Source: Cyanophora paradoxa (taxonomy: Eukaryota > Glaucocystophyceae > Cyanophorales > Cyanophoraceae). Taken from it: 64,000 nucleotides of DNA. Each line of letters starts with the position of its first letter. The stretch's first letter is position 1. The position numbers were made by a program, and so were the translations under genes. Shown piece after piece: positions 23,620-35,200 of the stretch. Location: assembly GCA_004431415.1 (NCBI GenBank), contig QPMI01000235.1:1-64000 (forward strand), given 5' to 3'. The notes below the pieces were generated by a model, which saw nothing but the letters and a program-made list of their open reading frames with translations, had not been told where the DNA came from and searched no databases.

Positions 23620-25134
23620 AAGGCTGGCAGCAGGGGGGCCGCGCGGCCCGCCGCCGCCGTCGGGCCGCGGGGGACTCGGAGTACGGGGTACGAGGCGGGC
23701 GATGGGGGGAGGAATGGGGGAGGGGAGGGACCTCCAGCTCCGGGAGGGCCCCGGACAAGCGGAACGCTCGGGAGGGAGCCGGGGCGGGAGGGCGGCGGGC
23801 GCGGGGGCGTCGCGGGGCGCGAGCGCGGGGGAGGAGACGGAGGCGCGCCGCGGCCGCTCGGCCCACGCCGCGCGGACGGGCGCCGCGATCGCTCGGTACA
23901 GGCTGCACCCGCCCTCGCCGCCGCCGCTACCGCCGCCGCCGCCGCCGCGCCGGGCGTCCCCGGCGGCCGCGAACGCGCGCGCCGCGCCGCTCGCGTTCCT
24001 CGCGAGGTTCCAGCGCCGCACCTGAGGGGCGGGGTCGGGTCCAAACGGAGCGAAATCGTGCCCGGCCGCACCGTCTCGGCCTGCGCGAGGGGCTCCTCGG
24101 GGGCCGCCCGCCGCGCGAGGATGCGCAGGTCGTTGTCCCGGCGCCGCTCCCTGCGAGAAGGGTCGGCGAGCGCGCGCGCGGAGGCCGGGGCGGGGTCCGC
24201 ACCGGCGCATCTCGCGCTCGGTGAGGCCCCCGGCCGGCCCGCGCCGCCCCGCGAGGGCCCTCAGCATCCGCCCCGTCACCGCGCCGTCTCACTGAGATCT
24301 AGAGCGCTAGCTCGAGCCGGCTCATAATCAGCTGTCGTCTCTAGGTCGATGAAGCTGCTTGTCAGCCGCCCGCTTCTCTCGCCTGTTCCTCAGCTCGTCC
24401 TGTCCATCGCGCAGCTCGTCGGCATCTCCAGCTGCGGCTGCACTGTGGCATTTATCGGGCGGGGCGGGCGGGCGGGGGGCGGGCGGGCGGGCGGGCGGGC
24501 CTGTTGTAGCATATGTATACGTATACGTAGAGGAAGCGCTGCCCGGGGCGGGCGCGGCGTTCTCCTCGAGCACCCGCGTCTTCCGCTCGCCGCCGCTCCC
24601 TGCGAACGAACAATGGCGCGCGGAGGCCGGGGCAAGGGCCGCACCGGCGGACCTCGCGCTCGGTGAGGCCGCGCTAGCGCTGAGGCGGCAAGGACCTCGG
24701 CCGCAGCAGCGATCCGAGGCGCGGAGAGGGGTAGCTTGAGAGGGCTCGCGGCGTTGCGGAAGCGCGAGACGGGCGCGGCAGCAGCTCGTCGGCAACCGGT
24801 ACGTATACCGGTACCGCGGCCGCCTTCCACCGGTACCTCTTGCACACCAGCCTGCGCCCGGGCGGGGAGCGCGGGACGAGGCGTGAGCGATCGAACACCA
24901 TGACAGGTCGAATGGGCGCAAGGCGGCGCGCCGAGCGCAATCGCGCGCACCGCGCCGGGACGTCGACGAGGGTCTGGGCCGGATCCGGAGGAGGAGGCAG
25001 CGGAGCACTTGCCGGAGGATCTCGTCGGGCAGGCAGCCGATCATGAAAGGCGCGCCTCCGGACCCCGCTGCAGACCCCGAGGGAGCCGCGCTCCATGCGC
25101 CGACCGTCGCCGAGACGAACGACGCGCCGTGCAT
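23620..25134 (-). CDS. F-box protein, minus member of unit 4
   Basis: ATG at 25134 (MHGASFVSATVG), F-box CLPDEILRQVLRCL, and the core continues as VCKRYRWKAAAVPVYVPVAD before ELLP. Compared with units 2 and 3 this copy has two in-frame palindromic insertions: CGGTAC (24831-24836) adding Tyr-Arg, and about 24 bp (24797-24820) adding a VPVYVP-type stretch. The distal region 23620-24300 is homologous to 12300-13270 of unit 1, with the block RRRDNDLRILARRAAPEE also present there, so units 1 and 4 share one type of C-terminus and units 2 and 3 another. Exon structure is not resolved. Confidence 0.5.
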
Positions 25135-25272
25135 TGGGGCGCGCCGCTTCTGCGCAGCTGTAGCAGCTGCTAGCTATAGCGCTTTCGCCCGTTGGTGGCT
25201 ACCCTCGCCTGCACCGGGCTCGACTCCGGCGGGGCCCGTTCGATCGAGCGTCGTACCCGGCGACTGCGGCGA

Positions 25273-27136
25273 ATGGCGGCAAGGGAGCGGCCTTCGAAGC
25301 GCGCGAGGGCGGAGCTCAAAGACGGTGCGGGCGTCGTGTAGCGCACGTGCACGCGCATTTCGCGTCGCACGCATGCCAACTTTCGCCCACAGCAGGGTCA
25401 TCGCCACCGGCCGCTTCCAATGCTCTGGAGACAATCGGGCTCTCGCTCGAGCGTCTACCGGGCGACCTGCTGTCGAGGTGCCGAGCGCCTGTCGCCCGCG
25501 CTCGACTCGGCGAGCTCAGGCGCCGCGCAGGATCGTGCAGCTCCTGTCGCTGAAGGAGGCGTTCCGATTGCGGGGTGTGAGCCGAGCGATCCGCGATGCC
25601 GTCGAGGAAACCGCCTTCGACGGCGCGAAGCTGGACCTGGACGCCATGCAGACGGAGGAGCTCAAAGGACTCGAGCGGCTCGTTCGCGACGGTCGGCTCA
25701 AGGGCGGCGAGCTCAGCGTCAGCGTCATGTGCAAATGCTTATGGACGCTCCCCAGCCTCGGCGAGAAGGTGGAGCAGCCGCTCCGCCTCCTCGCGGCGCT
25801 GGCGGGGCGCTGCAGGAGCGTGCGCGTCGAGTTCGCCGAGCCACACGCAGAGGAGCAGGTCTTCAACAGGCACATTGTCAGGGAGCGCGTCGAAGTCGTG
25901 CTCGACGCGCTGGCGCCGGGCGGGGCGGCCAGCCCGCTGCAGGAGCTCCAGCTGCACTGCAACAGCAAGCAAGCGTTCTATAGCTACGACCCGCTAGACG
26001 TCCTGACGATATTCGAGGAGTACCTGGCGCCGCTCGCCGGGCTGCGGTCCCTCCTGCTGCCCGATCTGCCCCTGAGCGTCGGCACGTCGGCAGCCATTGC
26101 GGCCCACCTCCCCGCGCTCCGCTGCCTCCAGTGCTTCTACGGGAAAGATCAGCGCGGAGCCCTCATGCGGCTCGGACCCCTGTGCTTGGAGCGGCTCGTC
26201 TTACACCCAGATCCCCGCCCGGTGGGTGGCCCCCTGACTTCTGGAGAATTTTCCTGACGTGAGTTTTCGATACAGGGCGACAACCCCGGCTTGCGCCTGG
26301 ACGAGCTCTCCGATACCCCCCTGGGGCGCTCCCTGCGCGAGCTCCATATCGAGTGCGTGGGCGGGTGTACCCCCTCCCCCTCCCCCTATTCCGACCGCTC
26401 GGGCAGGGAGACAGCACCAACGGCTTTTTTCGTACACGGGTACACGAGCTCGTCCTTTTCCGCGGACGACCTCGACGCGCTCGCCGGCATGCCGCAGCTC
26501 GAGGCCGTCACGGGCTACGTGCGCCCGTCCCCCCGCGGCGATGTCGAACTCTGCGTTCTCTGAGCGGCCCCCGCGCAGGTTGGTCTGACGAAAGATCTTG
26601 GTGGGGCGGTCAGCCGTGGGCTGCAGAGCCTGCTGCGGGCCCCGCGCCTCTCCGTCCTGCAGCTGTCCTTCTTTGGCGTCGATTCGTCCACCGCTTTCAG
26701 CGCGGCCCTCGTTGCTGCCCTCGCCGCCGGCCCGCTGCCTTCACGCCTGGCCCTCGACCTCCGAGTCTCCTGGTACAGCATTTCACAGATCGTCAACGCA
26801 GGAGCCGGCCCCATCCTGCGCGGCGTCGACGTCGACGTGACCTCGGCAACTGACGACGCTGCAGCCGCAGTTTCGGCGGCCCTCCTCCGCTGCCCCCGCC
26901 TCGAGAGCCTCGTCATCCGCGCCGATGTTCGCAGCACGATCGATGTCGCGGACCTCGCCGCCGGCCTGGCGCCCCTGGCCGCCCTCCCGCCCCTCCCCGG
27001 CGGCCTCCGCTTCGAGGTCACCGCGTGTGGGCGGCGGTCTGATGGGCTCGAGGAGCTCGCGGCGCGGGCAAAGGAGTCCCTGTCCGCCGCCCTCCCCGCC
27101 GCCGCATTCCACGCCCTTTTTCGTTTGCAGGGCTAA
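25273..27136 (+). CDS. F-box / leucine-rich protein, plus member of unit 4
   Basis: Start MAARERPSKRARAELKD, then intron 1 (GTGCGGGCG to CACAGCAG) into SSPPAASNALETIGLSLERL. The F-box is again split by an intron (GTGCCGAGC to GCGCAG) before IVQLLSLKEAFRLRGVSRA. Later introns match the other copies: GTGGGTGGCC to GATACAG, and GTGCGCCCGTCCCC to CGCGCAG joining VTGY to VGLTKDLGGAVSRG. Compared with unit 1 it lacks a GAATTC and a CCGGAG hexamer in exon 2, both in-frame differences. The final exon ends LFRLQG at 27136. Confidence 0.7.
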
Positions 27137-27307
27137 TTGCTAGCCCTTTTCCTCGCATCGTTGTAGTTTTTTGACAAGTGACTGCGACTTTGCGCCGGAC
27201 TTTGCGCCGGACTCCGGACGTGCCAGACAGGGTCCAATGTGCGAGTGCACACGTGCACAGCCCCGCTCCTCGAGTATACGAGTACGAGTGTACGAGTGTA
27301 CGAGTGC

Positions 27308-27444
27308 TCGCGGCCCTCCCGCCCCGCCCCGGCGGCCTCCGCCTCGAGGTCGAAGCGCCGGGGGAGCTCGCGGCGCGGGCGAACGAATCCCTGTCCGCCG
27401 CCCTCCCCGCCGCCGCAATTCAAGTCCTTCAAAAAGAGGTTTAG
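27308..27444 (+). pseudogene. truncated 3' exon of the F-box / leucine-rich family
   Basis: The translation contains LPPRPGGLRLEVEAPGELAA and ANESLSAALPAAAIQVL, matching the last 45 or so codons of the gene ending at 27136. Everything upstream of this point is missing. It marks the ragged end of the tandem array. Confidence 0.75.
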
Positions 27445-28004
27445 CCATGGAGGGACCTTTTCCTGAAGCTGATATATATTGTTGTATATAGACGTAGTTC
27501 TCTGATATGTGACTGCGAGTTAAGAGCCGGATCCGGATGCGACTTTGCAGACGTTTCAAATATGGCCATCCGGCTACAAGAGGAGATCTAGATATCGCTA
27601 ATCATCGATATTGATCATCGGATATCTAGATCTGACGTCGACTCCTCGCGATCAATTTCAGTTAACGTTAAAACCCGTCACGGCGTTGAGCGAGCTTGAA
27701 TCACATGAATCACAAGCTTGAAGAGCTGTATATCCACTGCAAGTCTTCGCAGGGCCGCGCAGTCTTAGCGTTGGCGCAGAGACGCACGAGGTTTGAAATC
27801 GCTCAAGCAATACAGCTACATAAACTAGGCTACATAAGAGGCCGACGGATACGGATTATGCAAAATTGAATGATTGCGCCTCGAGCTCCCGCCACGCCAT
27901 CCGGGGCGGCAGGCAGCCCTCGACGGGGGCAGGGAGGGGCTTCCGGAACCGTACATGTACAATTGCAACAAACCGACGAGACGGCCGCCGAGCGCAGAGA
28001 TGCG
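27445..28004. other. intergenic, no gene seen
   Basis: AT-richer stretch with palindromic words (GATATCTAGATC, ATCGATATTGATCAT). It holds the 3' flank of the kinase gene on the minus strand. Confidence 0.5.
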
Positions 28005-30448
28005 CTAGAGGCGGCGGCCGCCCTCGGGGGGGTACGGGGGCGTGGGCGTCCCCGTGCTGGGCCTCTCGAACCGGTCGGACTCGCGGTCGTACCCGTCCTC
28101 GCCGTAGCTGGCGAGCCGCGGCGAGGCCGGCTCGGAGCCGTCGGGGGGTAGGGCCTCCAGGAAGCGAACACACTCGGCGGCGCTGGGCCGCCGCGCGGGG
28201 GTCGGGTGCCAGCAGTCCCGCAGGAGCGGCGCCAGGGCGGGGTACGGGCAGTCCGCCAGCGAGGGCCTGCCGGGGCGTGAGAAAAGCAAAACAAGACGGC
28301 CTCAGACGAGGCGGCGGGGTAGGAGCGGAGCGCGCCTGAGCCCGTTGAACGCGGCCGCCATGCCGAGGGCGAGCGGGTTCAGCTCCCGAACGTCGTCAAA
28401 GGGCCGACGCAGGAAGACCACCTCGTAGAGCCTGCGCGGCGGGGGGCCGGGTCGGGGGGCGGCTGGGGAGGGGTACGGGGACGAAGATCGCTCACGTCAT
28501 GCCAAAGGCGTACACGTCCACCTGGTGGGGGGGGGAAGCGTCAGGGGGTACGGCGGGCGGGACGAGGGAGGGGCACGCGCTTTCTCGTTCGCGGGCTCGT
28601 TGCGGAGGACCTCGGGGGCCATGCACGCGAGCGTCCCGGACTCTGAGGGGGGGTACGGCGTCAATGCGGCGCCGGGGTACGCTTTTCCGCACGGACCGGT
28701 CATGCAGCGGGACTCGGGGAGGGAGCACGCAGTGCCGAAGTCCTGCGGGGGAGGGACCCTCGGTTTGGGGGTACGGGAGGAAAAGGGGAGGGGGGTACGC
28801 ACGCCGATGAGGACGGAGCCGTCGGCCGCGATGTAGAGGTTCGAAGTCTTCAGGTCGCGGTGCACGAGGGGTACGGGCAGCCCGTGCAGGTACGCCAGGC
28901 CCCTAAAAACAGGAGGGGGTACGAGTTGGGACCGGACTTCGGGCCGGGAGAGAAGGGGGGTACGCGGCACCTCGCGATGTCGAGCGCGATGCGGCGGATG
29001 CGGGGCCGGTCGAGGGGGCCGAGGACGGGGCTCACGGGGGGCACGGGTGCGCCGGCGGGGCCCCGCTCCCGCTCCGAAGGCGGCCCGGGCGCTACGGGGA
29101 GAGCCGAAGCCAGGGAGCCCCCCGGGCACAGCTGCGCCCCGCCGGCCGGTTCGGATCCGGGGGGGGGGGGGGGGGAAGAGAGGGAAAGGGGGTACCGTCA
29201 TGACGAGGGCGAGGGCGCGGCGGTCCTCGCAGACGGCGCGCAGGGCGACAACGTTCGGGTGCCTCAGCGGCCGCATCGACGCCGCCTGAGCGGCGCGCTC
29301 GGCTTTGGGGGGAGGGAGGGGGAGGAGCGGGGGGGGGTACGTGCGCGCCTCCTGGCGGAAGCGGGCGACCTCCTCCTCCGTGAACCCGCCGCCTCCCCGG
29401 TACAGGAATCGCTTCACGGCCACCTGAGGGGGGGGGGGAGGGGGGGGAGGAGGGGGGGGGAGGAGGTGTCAGAAAAAGGGGGGGGATAAGCTCTTCGGGG
29501 AGCGGTTTCCGCACCCACTGGCCGCGCCACTCGGCCTCGTAGACGGTGGAGGAGCCGCCGCTGCCGATGGCGCGCAGCAGGCGGATCTCGTCCAGCCGCA
29601 CGCGGGGCGCCGGCGGCGTGCCCGGCGGCTCCGGCGAGCCGGCGCCCGGCCGCGGGCGAGCCGACCCGAGCTCCGAGGAGCTGATGCTCCGGGGGAGGTA
29701 CGCGCGCCTCCGCTGCGGAGGAAGGGGGGGATTGAGCGCGGCGTGGCGGGGAGAGAGGGAGGGAAGGAGGGGTACGGCGGACCTCGGGCGCCTCCTCTTC
29801 CTCGTCCGCCCCCGAGCCCTCCCAGTCCTCCTCGTACTCCTCCTGTATCCGGGTAAGCGGAAGGGGGGAGGGGGGGTGGGGGGGGGGGGGGCGAGGGAAG
29901 AAGCGGCGCACGAGGAGGGTCTCGCTCAGGCGGGTCAGGGCGAGGGTGCGGGCGGGGCGGCGGCGGCGGCCGGAGCGGCGGCGGCGCGGGGGGAAGATGG
30001 AGCGCCCGTGGAGGACGGAGGTCGCCGCGAAGTCCGGAGCGTCCCTGGCCCCCGGCGCGGCGACCGCTGGGGAGCTGCTGCTCGTGGCGAGGGCCTTGCC
30101 GCCCCACAGCTCGTGCTGCAGGGGAAGCCCGCTCACGGTGCGGCTCGCCCGCAGCTGTGGCTGCCGCGGCGCCAGCGAAGGCTGCGCGGGAAGCGGCTTC
30201 GGCTTTCCGACGAGGGCTTGGCCTGGGCGGAGTGAGCCGCAAGTTGCGGGGCGGCGGGCGGGCGGGCGGGCGGGCGAACCGGTGAGCCAGTTGACAGCGG
30301 CGATCGGCGGCAGGAAAGAGACCTCGGGCATGCTGTGCTGGAGGTTCTTGAGCGTCCGCGGGGCCCGCCGGCTCCGCGGGCTGCGTCCGCCCTGCGACTC
30401 GTTCGGCGTCACGGGCCTCTCCAGATCCAGGCCGCCGCTTGCATCCAT
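28005..30448 (-). CDS. TKL-like protein kinase, multi-exon
   Basis: Start MDASGGLDLERPVTPNE at 30448. A Pro/Arg/Ser-rich N-terminal region includes an acidic exon (EEYEEDWEGSGADEEEEAPE). The kinase domain follows: glycine loop IGSGGSSTVYEA, catalytic Lys in VAVKRF, FRQE as the helix-C glutamate, RHPNVVALRAVCEDRRAL, HRDLKTSNLYIA (catalytic loop), DFGTA, and GTLACMAPEVL (APE motif). VDVYAFGMTLYEVVFLRRPF and RPSLADCPYPALAPLL follow, with the final CWHPTPARRPSAAECVRFLE typical of subdomain XI. All catalytic residues are present. The exons are joined by short C-rich introns that carry GTACCCCC near the donor. Three junctions only keep frame with GC-AG introns (donors at about 29348, 28580 and 28335). 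It probably phosphorylates Ser/Thr; the substrate is unknown. Confidence 0.85.
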
Positions 30449-30926
30449 GGCTCCTGTCGATGCTGACAACCTCTACGCCGTGCACGTGTGCCGAAAAGAC
30501 TGGCGGGCACTCGACGGCTCGCGCCCGCTTCCGAAGCCCCGGCGCAGAGCAGCTCGGCTCCGAGCTGATTCAACTGCTCAGAAACAAACCTGCTCAAAAC
30601 CTGCTTCTGCTGCGAAACGCCCATCTGAGTGTCCTCAATGCAAATGCAGGTTCGGAACTCGCTTACCTGATCGGGGCGGGTCTTGCAATTGCTGTGCACG
30701 GCACAGCTGGACGGGACGCGCCGGCCCCATTGTTCGCGGGCTTGTGCCAATGTGCTTTCAGGTTGGGGTACAGACCGACTTCGTTCGCACTGCGCTTCGA
30801 ATGAACCGCCAGCTGGATGAACGTATGCGAAACACTTTCGGATCGCACGTACAACCCAAAAAGCTAGTGGCCACCGCGCCTCCCACTAGTGGCAGAGACG
30901 TAGCTAGCGGCCAGCAGCAGGCGGCG
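30449..30926. promoter_or_regulatory. shared upstream region of kinase and F-box gene
   Basis: 478 bp lie between two divergent start codons. Open frames across it show no recognisable domain. It presumably carries both promoters; no clear TATA motif was seen. Confidence 0.4.
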
Positions 30927-32845
30927 ATGTCTCACATGGACGCGGAAGCGGCCTCTCTGACACGGTTTTTGCCCAACGAGCTGGTGTCGGCAGTGCTCAG
31001 TTTCCTCGAGGTGGGCCACAGGAGCGTCGCGTCCGCGGTCTGCGTGCGATGGAAGCGCTGCGCCGGCGAGGCGCCGTTCTCGCCGTCGGCCTCCCTGACG
31101 TGAGCCGCTTTGAGTGCGCGTCCAATCGCCCATTTAGAGAGCGGTCCGCCGCAGTGTCGCCGTGGACGTGGAGGAGGGTGACCCGCGGCCGGAGCTCGAG
31201 CGCCGCCGGCGCGAGGGGCGCCTCTACAAGCCCCTCGGCCCGCGCGCCGCGGAGCTCGAGCCTCGCGCCCTCTCCGCGGCGGCGGCCGCCGCCGTCCTTC
31301 GTTCCCCAGCGTGCCGCACCCTCCACACGCTCCGCCTGACGGTCCTCTACGCCACGGAGCCGTCGGCCTCCAGCGCCGGCGCCGACGGCGACGGCTGCGA
31401 AACCGATGCGCTGTCCGCCCTCCTCGCGGCGGCCCCGAGCCTTCGCAGGCTCGAGCTCTCGGCGCCCTGCGAGACGGCGCGGGCCCTCCGCGCCGCCGCC
31501 TCCCGCCTGCGCCTCGCGGACTCGCTCCCGTCCCTCCGCGAGCTCTTCCTCACCGCCGAGGGCGGCGCCCTCTGCCCCTTCGACTCCGAGGGCCCCGTGC
31601 GTACCCCCCGGTCTTCCCCTCCCCCCTCGTTGCTGACCCGCCCCGGTCGCAGCCGCCGGCGCACCCCGCGCTGGAGGTCCTAGGCGCCCACGCGGCGCTC
31701 CCGAGGGCGGAGGACGCGCGGGGTACCCTCCTCGAGCGCCTCCCCTCCCTCCGTCGGGTACACTCTCTCCGGACCGAGTCTCCGGGCGCCCTCTCCGCCC
31801 TCGCCCGCGCCGGCGTCCGCGCCCGCTGCCTCAGGTGCGGAAGTACCCCCTCCCCGCTGCCTGGTACCCCGCGGCTGATCGCGTAACCCCCAGCGCCGTG
31901 GATGCGGACCTATCGGAGCCGGCCGCCGCCGCCGACCTCGCCGCCGTCCTCCGCCCCTCCGCCTTCGCCCCCGAGGCGCGCCCGTACCCCCCTCTCGAGC
32001 CCGCTGTACCCCCCCCCCCCCCCGCTGATTGCTGTATCCAGGCGGAGCCCTCTCGGCTGTACCTCTGCTCCTGCGCTCTCCCCGAGGCGGGCGAAGCGCC
32101 TTCCTTCGACGGTCTGGAGAGGTGTGTAACCCCTCCTCCTTCTCCCCCCCCCCCGGCTCATGTACCCCCAGCGTGTACGTCGCGTGCTGCACGATCCGAG
32201 AGGGCACCCTTCGCTGGCTCCTCGGTTCGGCGTACCCCCCCATTTCTGATGCGCGTACCCCCCTCAACGACGCTCCCGCAGGCGGCGCCCACGCGGCGAC
32301 GCTCGGCCGGTTCACGCTCAAGGCCGACCTCGTCGACGTCGGCCCCGGTACCCCCCTCGCCCCTCGCCCCCGCTCCGCCGCACGTACCCCGGCGCGGCGC
32401 CAACCGGGGCCCGGCGCAGCATGCCTCGGCGAGACGCTGGCGGCGCTGCGGCCGGCGGCGCGGGTGTCGGTGGGCTGGCCGGCCTCGTGGGGCGCGGGGC
32501 GACTGGAGGAGGCGCGGCGGGCCCTGGGGCCCCGCGGCCTCGAGTTCGACTGCCTACCCCCCCGCGGGCCCTCCCGCTACTTCTCCGTCTCCTCCCCGGT
32601 ACCCCCCGTCCTTCCTCCCCCCCCTGATTCCCTGGGCTTCGCGTTGACCTCTTCGTTCGCAGGAGCGCCCCAAGCGGCCGGCCGCCGGCCACAGCCGCGA
32701 CGCCGCCGCTTCGGATCGGGTCGTGAACGTGGCGGCCGTGGCGGGGGCCGAAGCCGGCGCCGGCTCCGGCCTTCCCGACGACATCGCGAGCCAGCTCGTC
32801 GCCCCTCCCCCTTTACCTTTTGAGAAACTAGATTTGGTTTTTTGA
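30927..32845 (+). CDS. F-box protein, multi-exon
   Basis: ATG at 30927 (MSHMDAEAASLTRF). The F-box reads FLPNELVSAVLSFLEVG, then SVASAVCVRWKRCA, a good match to the family core. Intron 1 runs GTGAGCCGC to CCGCAG. The next exon has LxxL-rich sequence (LHTLRLTVLYA, LRRLELSA, LPSLRELFLTAEGG) like degenerate leucine-rich repeats. Later introns: GTGCGTACCCC to GTCGCAG, GTGCGGAAG to CCCCAG, a GC-AG intron after PEAPEtype GAG (donor 31976), GTGTGTAACC to CCCAG, GTTCGGCGTACC to CCGCAG, and two more. The 3' end at 32845 follows the frame of the last exon (ERPKRPAAGHSRDAA) and is less certain. It is unrelated to the tandem F-box family apart from the F-box itself. Predicted SCF adaptor. Confidence 0.72.
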
Positions 32846-33095
32846 ATAGACAGCGCTAGCTCCAGAAGCGTTCGAATAGGCAGAAATGCTTGCGATACGT
32901 ATACAACATCAGACGATATCGGTAATTATAAGAACAATTCCGCTGCATGCGCATGCCAAGATGCTTCATTGAATGCTTTGTGAACATGTACGTACACGAC
33001 GGTCGACGTCGACAGTCCCAGGAGGCTTGCAATTGAAATAACTAGCAAATCGCGATCGGGGCGCGGCATCGAAGATAGACGTGGCATGGACGTAT

Positions 33096-35145
33096 CTACA
33101 TCGTCGACAGGCGCCCGACCGCCCAGGCGGGGAGGTAGGGGGCGCGCAGGCGGGCGAGGCGGCGCTCGCGGGCCCCCCACGAGGCCGTTGCCTCGGGGCG
33201 GTAAAGGAGCGGCGAGTAGGCAGCCGCGCGGTCGGCCCGCGCCCGCGCCGCGCGCTTCGAGAGGCCGGCCACCTCCACCAGGCGCTGCGGAGGACGGAAT
33301 ATTAATCAGAAGGCTCAGCGGCTCAGAAGCTTAAGGCGGAGGCGAACCGCGGCGATGCCGGCGGGGGATACCGCCGCCGCGTCCTGCCCCCCCTCCGCGA
33401 TCAAATCCTGCAGGCACCCGAGCTGCGTGTGCCGCCCATGGCCAGGCTCAGAGGGGCGAGGGGCGGCGGGGGTACGTATACGTGCCAGGACGGCGTCCGA
33501 AGGCCCTAGGAGGCGATCAAGCGGGGGTACGGGGAAGCCCGGTGCGATGCGGACGTAGAGGTCGCCGGCCGCGAGGGCGCCGCCGTCCTCGCCGGGCCGC
33601 CGGCTCGGGCCCTCCAGGAGCCACTCCAGCAGCTCGCGCGGGGCCGGCGCCGGCGCGCCCCCCTCCGGCCACACCTGCAAGGCGGCCGTCAGGAAGCCGC
33701 GGGGGTAGAAATTTGAGAGGGGAAGGGCGCACATCGATCTCGAAGGCGGGACAGGCGGCGATGCAGGCGGCGAGCTCGGCGGGGTCGAGGAGGGCGTGGG
33801 CGCGCGCGGCGGCCCAGAAGCGGGGCCCGGGGCGGCGCCGGCGGAACTCGGGGGCGCTCGCTGCGCGCTCGACGGACTGCAGCAGGACGCGGAGGGGGAG
33901 CCGGGGCCCGGAGCCGCCTCGGGCATGGCTGAGGGCGAAAAGAAGGAGGGCAGTCGCGTGGCAGAGGCGCGCCGGCACCCTTTCGTTTGAATTTGAATTT
34001 TTCCGCGGCGCGGCCTCCTCCTCCGGGTACCCCACGGGCCCGGCGAACCGCAGGGCCCGCCCGTCGGGGGACAGCGCGAGTATCCCCCCCTCGAACTCCC
34101 CCCCCGGCCCCGGGGCCCGGAAGGCCCCAAGGGCGCGGCGGGCGGCGAGGAGGTCCTCCTTAAGGGGCGGGGCCGCCGGATCAAATTCGAAGTCGAAGTC
34201 GAAGTCGGCGTCGCGGGCCGCGCGGAACGCGGCCGCGACGGAGGAGTCCGTCGCGAGCCCCGTGGCGAGCACCTGCCGGCCGGCAATTTTATATATGAAA
34301 GAAAGTGACCTAGTCTTAAGCTTAAGAGTTATATACCTGCTGGAGGGCGATCTCGAGCATCGCGAGGGTGACCGGCGCCCGCCTCGGCTGCTCGTAGAAG
34401 GCCATCAGGGCCGCCGGCCACCCCGGCACCGCGAAGGCGACCAGGGCAAGGCGGGGCTTGGGCTGGCCCAGGAGCTCCGCCAGGCGGAGGAGGGAGGCCG
34501 GGTGGTACCCCGGGGACGAACAGAGGCCCCGGCGGAACAGGACCTCGCCGCCGCGGGGGGCGAGGAAGGGCGCGGCCTCCTCGAGGGCCCGGGCGCCCTC
34601 GACGAGGGCGGGGGCGTGCCAGCGGACGCCCGAGCCCTTGCGGGGGAAGCTTCTCTTGAATTTCTTCTCGAGCTCGCGCACCCGCCCCCTGCGCGCGCGC
34701 AGAATTAATATTTGATTACATTTCAGCGGAGGCGCCCGAGCTCGCGATCGATCGCGAGGCGCTCGCGAGAGGCGTCCGATGTCGATGTCAGCAAAGTATA
34801 TTTAATTTACTACTACATGTAGCGTGCAGAATTCTAATCGAGACGATTAATATGGGACACGTACGCCGAGAGGCCGTGCTCGTCGCCGACCTGCTGGAGG
34901 GTGGGGGGCCTCTCCTGGCCCAGCAGGCCCAGCCGCCGCAGGATCATGGACAGCTGCCGCGGCCCGCGGCCGGAGGTTAGAACGTGCTATATATAGCCAG
35001 CGCCCCGTATACCCATGGCCAAGTCACGGCCATATGCATGGGGGCTAGGGAGTATTTATCCCATGGACGCGGCCGGAGGCTAGAACGTGCTATAGCCAGC
35101 GCCACGTATACCCGGTTCATGGCCATGGGCATAGGGGCTGGGGAG

Positions 35146-35200
<55 letters not shown>

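Noticed and set aside
30439-30804. 121-codon plus-strand frame between kinase and F-box genes
   Set aside because: No recognisable domain, lies in the divergent promoter interval, and partly antisense to the kinase start.
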